Shown: in pieces, positions 56,740 to 64,000 of the stretch
Layout of the letters: the number at the start of each line of letters is the position of its first letter
Numbering within the stretch: the stretch's first letter is position 1
NCBI GenBank assembly: GCA_022818135.1
Contig: JAFMSR010000019.1
Coordinates: forward strand, 35,213,723-35,277,722
Direction of reading: 5' to 3'
Length of the DNA: 64,000 nt
Source of the DNA: Saxidomus purpurata
Lineage: Eukaryota; Mollusca; Bivalvia; Venerida; Veneridae
The notes under the pieces: model-generated
Databases searched by the model: none
What the model was told of the DNA's origin: nothing
Seen by the model: the letters and a program-made list of their open reading frames with translations, nothing else
Position numbers and translations under genes: made by a program

Positions 56740-58120
56740 ACATACTTATACAAAAAGTCAGTATACCAACATCCATTGCATTCAAGTATTTTTCTTGTCC
56801 ATTACGAAGTAGGTTAATATAACTTTTAATATGTAAAAATTTAAGCGGTGAATGTGATAAGAGAATATACTGTATATTGATTTTTAAATGTTTTCCTTTC
56901 ATTTAGAGTAGACCTTTGTTATAGACTAGTAGATAGTTTATTATATGGTTTTATGGTTTCATGTAAACAGGTACTTTGATTTAAGTCATTTACATTGTAT
57001 ATAAATTATATATTAGTCCTTGTGTGTAATGATTGCTTTGCATTCCAGCCATTTTGTACATGTATTATCATTTGTTGCGCCACGCTGGTAAATTACGTTC
57101 AATGTGCAACATCTCGGTCAGATAACCATCAAAGGCACCACTTAGACACTAGAGTTGTGGTTTTAGTATTGCCAAATTAGCATTGCCCTTTGCACTCTTT
57201 GAAAACTTTTGTCCAGTTTTCAACAAGTCTATTTATAGTGTTTTTGGGAGTGGTAAAATACTTAAGGTTGGTCCAATGGAAATCAATCTTCGACTGTGGT
57301 GTTTATTAAGACTCGTATATAAACCTATGGGGCTATAAGTATAATAAATAAACGTATGCTTTAACAGTGTTGCATACACAGTTTATACACATTATTTGCA
57401 TAGTTACTGTTGTTCTTATTTTTACATATATCATTCTATCCAAAAACATAATTCTACATCTTGTCAGTTGTGCTCTATTTGTGTCTTGATTCATTTATGT
57501 TTTATATATCATACACCTCAATATTGGTTATTAAAATAATTCTACACACTGAGTTTGAAAAGCCGACATGTTAACATAGAGTATGTTATAAACCACAAAA
57601 AAGTGATAATTTCTAGAGGGGCGCATTTTTATGACGTAATGTCATTTGGATTTCCGGCATTCGTTACGCTTGGTTTACTTTTTGACGTTAATCCGGGTTG
57701 AAGATTTTGATATTTTTCCCGATTTGAAACGGTGAACTACGGTAAAATATATTTTTTTTATTTTACAGATATATTTCAGTATTTTACTGAAAAGAAGGAA
57801 ATTCCTGTGGTACACTATAGTCAGTCAAAATTATATAATTTGAAAACATTTACTATACATAGTTTTGTTATGCATCTGTCATGTTCTTAAAGCTGCTCAC
57901 TCACAGTTTCCGGTGAAAAATAAATTTCTCAAAACTTATATACTAAAAGATAAAAGAAAGAAGTAATGGTCAGAATCAACAACACTTAAGAGGATCTTAC
58001 ATGGACTACTGTGGAGGGCTGGGTTGTCCCGACCAGCTGGAGAGCAAGGGATAGGAGGAACCGAGTGAGCTTGGTTTGACAACACTGCTGCAGTATAATT
58101 TCACCAAAATCTGAAAGCGT
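56740..58120. other. No feature seen
   Basis: AT-rich; reading frames here are short and without recognisable domains. Confidence 0.5.
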
Positions 58121-58400
58121 TTAGCTTTAAATTGTTTTAAAGTATATTCTGTTTTTATTTACATGATATTAATTTATCCAATCAAATACAATGTACACTC
58201 TTATTTGATTTGCATGATATAGTAATTATGAATTACAATTAGAAAGAGAAGAACTCGGTATACATTGCTGTATTATCAATCTGAGAGCGAGCAGCTTTAA
58301 ATTGTTTTAAAGTATATTCTGTTTTTACTTGCATGATATTAATTTATCGAGTCAAATACACTCTTATTTTATTTGCATGATATAGTAATTATATGAATCA
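58121..58400. repeat. Direct repeat of about 110 bp
   Basis: TTTAAATTGTTTTAAAGTAT to GATATAGTAATTAT occurs at 58128-58230 and again at 58288-58393. Confidence 0.85.
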
Positions 58401-58775
58401 CCATTACAAATTAGTATTGCCTAATAGTTGCATGAACAAACTTATTTGAATGACTAAATAAGATTAATATGAGCTCTGTTTGCAAATCGGTTTTTAAATG
58501 AAGTGAATTATTTTTGCATCGTTCAAAATATTTTGATTTTGTTCTCAGAAGGGTTTTGTAAAGCTTTGGAAATCAGTTTGTGTTTAATTTTAGTTGTACA
58601 GTTTGTACATAGTACCGTTTGTACATAGCTGTTAATTTTAACATGTTTCCTTTTTAAATATAAATATAGAAACATGTTTTATTTTATTGTATCAGGTATG
58701 TATACTTTGGTTAAGCCAGTGGTATATATTTCCCAATGCATGTGATGTGAAATTTGAATCCCGTGGGATGACATT

Positions 58776-59315
58776 TTAGTTCACCTGAGCCCGAAGTACT
58801 CAAGATTAGTGATTGTGATCGCCTGGTGGCCGTAGTCTGTCAACATTTAACCATGTGTATGCGTAGAGGCTGCATTTTTCATAGGATATTCACCAAAATT
58901 AGTCAGAATGATTGCCTCGATGAAAGCTAGGCCGAACTTCGATATGGGTCATCTGAGGTCAAAAACTAGGTAAACCGGTTAATAACCTCATGTATGCCGG
59001 TTAATAACCTCATGTATGCCATACAGGTGACATTTACAACCCAATCATCATATAATTGGTCAAAATGTTTGTGTTGATCACCTGGTATTTTAAACTGGGT
59101 CACTAGATTAATTCCGAGGAAAACCTTATTGATACACATTTCAGTCATATTTTACAGCAAATCCTCATGCAAACTGGACAGAAGGTTTGTCTTGTCAAGG
59201 TGAAACAGAATGTTTGTGATTATGATATATTGTTGAGGGTTGATGTTTGGGTCACATATGGGCATAAGTAGGTCTCAGGTGAGCGATATAGGGTCATCTT
59301 GGCCCTCTTATTACG
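58776..59315 (+). mobile_element. H-type hairpin-ended repeat
   Basis: Starts TTTTAGTTCACCTGAGCCCG, units with TTGGTCAAAATGTTTGTG, ends GGTGAGCGATATAGGG, TCATCTTGGCCC, TCTTATT. The 3' module equals that of the B family though the interior differs. Confidence 0.75.
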
Positions 59316-59916
59316 CAATGAAAATTTTTTCAAGTAAGGACTTACAAGATATACATTGTACACAGATAAAAATTGCATTGCACCAAAATGTAGTTATCAT
59401 ATGTATGAAATAGATGTAGTGTACTGGATTGTGCCTTAAAGTTGAAACACACTTCAATATAACCGTCATATAAAAGACATGAAGCACAGTATTTATTATA
59501 TTTTTACACTCCGGTGTTATGGTTATTTTGAATGGTAAATTTAACTTTAAAGGAACATTCCCTTTAACATGCATATTGTTTTCTCGAAACGTAAACAACG
59601 AACTTAAAAAGAGACTATCTAAAACTGGTGTCGAATTAAATAACTTCAAAGGTTAAATAATAGCAGATGTGCAAGTATCATTACTTAACATAAAAGTTTA
59701 AAGCTATACATTTTAGTAATTATCTGTAAAAAGAGTCTTTTAAAAATGTTGCAGTATCGTGAAACATCCAAAGTTGATGTTGTTCATAAATGGGTAGATA
59801 GGGAATTATAACAGAATGTCTCTCTGTTGATTATTTGTGCTAAACTTAGGCGTTTTTTATTTATGTTGTTCTTTAAAATTGTATCCGTTTATTATTTATC
59901 GTTTATTGCCTAGTTG

Positions 59917-61220
59917 ACCTCTACTAAGATTGTTAAAATTATGACCCCCTCCCCTAGTCAAAATTGACCCCGCATTGGGGTCACTTGTTTTTAGCTCGAC
60001 TTTTCTATGAAAAGGGGAGCTATCCTACTCGCCCCGGCGTCGGCGTCGGCGTTGGCGTCACACCTTGGTTAAGTTTTTCGTACCACCCCACTTTATTTCA
60101 AAAGTATTAGAGGTATGGCTTTGAAACTACCATACTGTTTACCATCATAACCTCCATCTACAGACAAGAGTACATAACTCTGTCAATGTTTTTGACAGAA
60201 TTATGGCCCTTTTTACTTAGAAAGGTATTGAGCTTGGTTAAGTTTTTCGTACCACCTCACTTTATTTCAAAACCATTGGAGGTATTGCTTTGAAACTAAC
60301 CATACTGTTTACCATCACGACCTTCATCAACAGACAAGAGGACATAACTCTGTCAAGGTTTTTGACAGAATTATGCCCCTTTTGACTAGAAAATACATTG
60401 AATATGGGTAAAACCACTTATGTCTTAACCCTTTGAGAATTGCTTTGAAACTATTAATGCTATTTCACATCATTACCCCCATCTGTACGCAAGAGCAGGT
60501 AACTCTGTCAGGGATTTGTTTTAAAAATTAAAGGCCTTTTATCGACTTAGAATCTTGGTTAAGTTTTTCGTACCAGTCCACTTTTTTGACTGAACTGTTT
60601 GAGATATTAATTTGAAAGTTGGAATACTTGTTTACCATCATGATTCCCAAACATGGGCAGGAGAAGGTAATTCTGTCAAGGATTTTATTTGAATTATGGC
60701 CCTTTTTGACTTAGAAACTCAGTTAAAATTTTCATTCTTGTCTTGTGTGCCCTTAACTGTCAAAGTTTTGTTTTATTGGCAAGCACTAAAAAAGTCGAGC
60801 ACGCTGTCCTACTGACAGCTCTTGTTACAGAGGCTTATACAATTATATGCGAGTTAAAAAATATTTCCCTGAAATCACAAGGCATTGAGCTTAGATATTG
60901 AGCATGTGGAATAGCTCAGTGGACCTTTACCAAGATTGCTGAAATTATGACCACCTGGTCCAAATTTTGCCCGTCCAGGTGTCTCTTGATTTTACAGAGG
61001 CTTATATATAAGATTAACTTGAAAACTCTTTATTTCTGACACCACAAGGCATAGAGCTTAGATATTTGGCATGTATCATTGCCTAGTTGAACACTACCAA
61101 GAATTTTCAAATCGTGACCCCTACGTCAAAACTTAGCCTTTCTGCTGTTGATGACCTTATATTATAGCCAATGGTAGCCATGTAAGCGATATATAGTCAT
61201 CTTCGCCCTCCTGTTAAAAG
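59917..61220 (+). mobile_element. B-type repeat split by an A-type insertion
   Basis: Left part 59917-59987 ends GGGGTCACTTGTTTT and right part from 60827 resumes ACAGAGGCTTATACAA, which is continuous text in other B units. Ends ATATATAGTCATCTTCGCCC. Confidence 0.8.
59988..60826 (+). mobile_element. A-type hairpin-ended repeat, nested in a B-type repeat
   Basis: AGCTCGACTTTT-CTATG-AAAAGGGGAGCT, then GGCGTCGGCGTCGGCGTTGG, five units of about 155-170 bp, then GCTGTC-CTACT-GACAGC and TCTTGTT. Best complete plus-strand copy. Confidence 0.9.
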
Positions 61221-63288
61221 TTCAATATTACAAAAAAAAGACGGTAAAACATTTTCATTTTTTGTAATATTGCAGGTCATATACTACTAAAAATTCTACA
61301 ATCAGTAGTGATGCCCATACTCTGAATCTTTTGCTACATTCATGTATTTGTACATGACTGTGTGATATGTCCCGTGACATTAGGTAAATTGTATACCGTA
61401 GTTGTTTGGATTATTGCATATATTTTTTTTTACACATGTTAAGCTTGTAGAATTATAGTTCATGTTTTGTAATTCTACATTGCTTGCACTTCTTTTGAAA
61501 CCTAGAAACAAAGCCAATATCAATAAATACTTGCAAATATACATATTTTAACTTCTAGGTTACTTTTAGATATGGCTTTCTTAAAGGGGCACTCCTTACA
61601 TCTAACAGATTATATTCTCGAAACATAGATTATGTGTACAATGAACGTAAAATGATAAATACAATTTCAAAGAAGTACCTATGGCGATTAATCAATATAC
61701 AGTCTTTCTGTAATAAATCGCATCCACCCATTAATTATACAACAACAACACTACATAGATTATTGAATGGTTTACGGTACTGCAGTATATTTTATACTGC
61801 TGATTTTATCGATGATGACTGGGAATGCATAGCTAAAACTATTAGGTTGACTTATAATACTATCAAAGATTTTATTATTTATGTTTTGGAGGTTATTTAG
61901 TTTGGCATTAGTTATAGGGTATGCCCCTTTAATTGGAGATAGGGCAACAACAAAAATTAATTGAACGCTAAACTATATATTTACATTATGCACACTAGTC
62001 AGTTAACAGATGTAGATTATAAAAAAGTATTAAGTATACGTGTTATGTGCTTTAGAATAATGTCCATTAGACCCCACTACCTTAAGTTACATTTTTGTCA
62101 TTTTATCTAAAATTTATTAACAATTGAAGTGTCACTTAAGTTCACACTCTTAGTAATGTCCGTCTTTCTTTCCACGTTTCCTTGTCCGCTAATCATCTCA
62201 TAAACCTTTTGTAAGATTTTCACCGAACTTGGTGGAAAGCATTGATATTAAGTCTAGTGGAGGTGCATATTACAATTTAGGGTCACATAGTTTAAGGGTT
62301 AAGTTGAAAGTTGAGAATCTTGTCGGCCTTTCATCTTAAGAACCTCGTGTCGGATTTCCTGGGGCATGAAACTTGAAAACTATTTCCCGCTTTTCCTCCT
62401 CAAAAGCCTTTGTTTTATTTTCACATTACTTAGTGGGAAGAATCAGTGCAATGCATAGTCATATCGCAATTTGGGGTCATATTGTTAAAGGTCAAGGTCA
62501 AAGATGCCTGAATTTAAATAACGAACATATCCAGAAATGCCTCTTATATGTTGCCAATATGGCAACTAAATTGTGAAGGTTAAACTGTACTAAACACATC
62601 TTTCTTCGTCAATTTTACCTGTTTATTCAATTTGCTACTTTTTGTTGGCCGAATCAAAACACTTCATTATTTCAAAGCACATGTACATCCAGTTTTAAAA
62701 AGTACCTCTTGGAGATTTCAGAGCTTGTTTATAAAGATAATTTTGGTGTACTGCTTTAATTATTACGAGAATGTGATCACACATATTGACAAATTAAATA
62801 AAGCTATGGGTAAATTTGCTTTTATGTTGTTGAATCATTCTTGACCAAAGACAGGTATACAGCAGGTAGAAAAAAGTTCCAGTAATCTCAGTATTACTGA
62901 AGTCGGTACATTTAACTACCATTGCCTAAGTCGCATGGCTACGTTGTTGACAGGCTAGTAATAAGAGATATTCATGAACACTCAGCCATAATTTCTGTTC
63001 GTATAATATCTTTGACTGAGGCAAACCTACGAGAACAAGATTTCTTGCATATCGGGTCGGCATTTCCGGTGATTTTGCCCATGCCGGAAAAACCGGTCTG
63101 GCACCCTTCCTATGCCAGACGACTCTTGTGAATCATTTATGACGTAACGTTATAAACATTGTGAGGTCACTTTCCTAAACACAACGGCGGACTATCGTAT
63201 GTTTTTTATGATAATTCATCATTTTAATAAGTTTGCATTGAGAAATCTACTTTAACGTGCAAGACGGTAAGCAAGAAAAAGTTTCCGT
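61221..63288. other. No supported gene
   Basis: AT-rich. Short frames (for example 61634-61900) show no domain. About 62150-62560 has the GGTCAAGGTCAAAGATG type of bivalve repeat text. Confidence 0.4.
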
Positions 63289-63420
63289 CATGAGACATTT
63301 GGCTCAGATGGAAATTCCGTCACCTCGGGTAACTGTTTTGCGGGAACTCGGCAGGGCCTCATTCCCGCCGAAACAATTACCCTCGGTGGCGGATATTTCG
63401 ATCTGAACCTCGTGCTCATG
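63289..63420. repeat. Large imperfect palindrome
   Basis: Left arm GCTCAGATGGAAATTCCG, CACCTCGGGTAACTGTTT, GCGGGAA and right arm TTCCCGCCGAAACAATTACC, GGCGGATATTTCGATCTGA are inverted copies with mismatches; outer CATGAG and CTCATG. Confidence 0.8.
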
Positions 63421-64000
63421 GCAGAAACTATTAATGATACTGATAGTATAACTGATGATATTTGAAAACCGCAATGTATTTGTCAGTTATCTGCTACCAG
63501 TCTTTGATGGAAATAGTCCATGTAGCCATCTAAAATATCTCCGTCCTTTGTGCGTATTTCCATCTTCGTAGCCCCAATTAGATCGTAAATTCATTTGAAA
63601 GCAAAATGTTAAACGGGATGTAACCTAAGTAATATGTGACCCGATTTGTGAAAATATATGCCCTATAAGTTTTTAAGGTTGCGACCTTACCACTAATGTT
63701 TACGTTATATCTAGTATTCTGTATTATCCTGTACAATGTTAACGCAGCAATGCTTTTGTTCAACTGTAATTTGATCAAAGAGGAAGAGAATAGTTTGAAG
63801 GTTTTCGTTCGTGATATGGTCACTGATTACGGAAGAGAAATTTATGATTGGAGCTTGCGATGTAGTCAATTTACATGGCGCGTAATTAAACCCATTTTAG
63901 TACATTCTTTATTCGTTCTTGCGACCTGGCCTAGTTACTGAATCAATTCAAAATTTTAAACAGAGATAATATCTTTCTACAGAGTAGCTTTATAAAAGTG
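63421..64000. other. No supported gene
   Basis: A frame at 63696-63941 encodes 81 residues with a hydrophobic start but has no recognisable family and no splice or homology support. Confidence 0.35.

Noticed and set aside
63696..63941. 81-residue hydrophobic frame near the right edge
   Set aside because: No family recognised, no splice signals or neighbour supporting it, and another frame of equal length overlaps on the other strand.

Overview
This window is animal nuclear DNA, most likely from a marine bivalve mollusc. It is AT-rich, has spliced genes with GT-AG introns, and is packed with tRNA-derived SINEs, MITEs, hairpin-ended repeats carrying CGTC-rich tracts, and minisatellites. The taxonomic call is an inference from repeat style; no search was run.

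Gene 1 (minus strand, 44110 down to 6701) is a complete carnitine O-palmitoyltransferase 1 (CPT1), rebuilt here from 16 coding exons. Every junction is GT-AG, all phases agree, and the exons sum to 2352 nt, or 783 residues plus stop, against about 773 in vertebrate CPT1A. Both membrane segments, the catalytic His (residue 471), the LSTSQ motif and the C-terminal [13 protein letters not shown] block are present. The enzyme makes long-chain acylcarnitines at the mitochondrial outer membrane, the controlled step of fatty-acid entry for beta-oxidation.

Gene 2 (plus strand, 50347-52233) is a 628-residue C2H2 zinc-finger protein in one open reading frame, with an upstream in-frame stop and a downstream AATAAA. 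It is divergently oriented to CPT1, about 6.2 kb away. No functional link between the two genes is visible.

The rest is mostly repeats. Two minisatellites (34781-35861 and 28340-29711) begin exactly at the 5' splice sites of CPT1 exons 3 and 8 and carry many copies of the splice donor into the intron. Several repeat families with different interiors share one modular plan: T-run, 5' hairpin, CGTC-rich tract, tandem units of about 150-175 bp, small 3' hairpin, then CTCTTGTT or similar. All eight copies I could orient inside CPT1 introns lie in the sense direction. Between the genes there is a decayed non-LTR retrotransposon 3' end and a decayed 2.4-kb hAT-like element with a smaller hAT MITE nested in it. 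A 666-bp Mutator-like MITE with a 9-bp target duplication lies in CPT1 intron 1.

Right of about 53 kb the DNA is repeats and AT-rich sequence, with no further gene that I can support.
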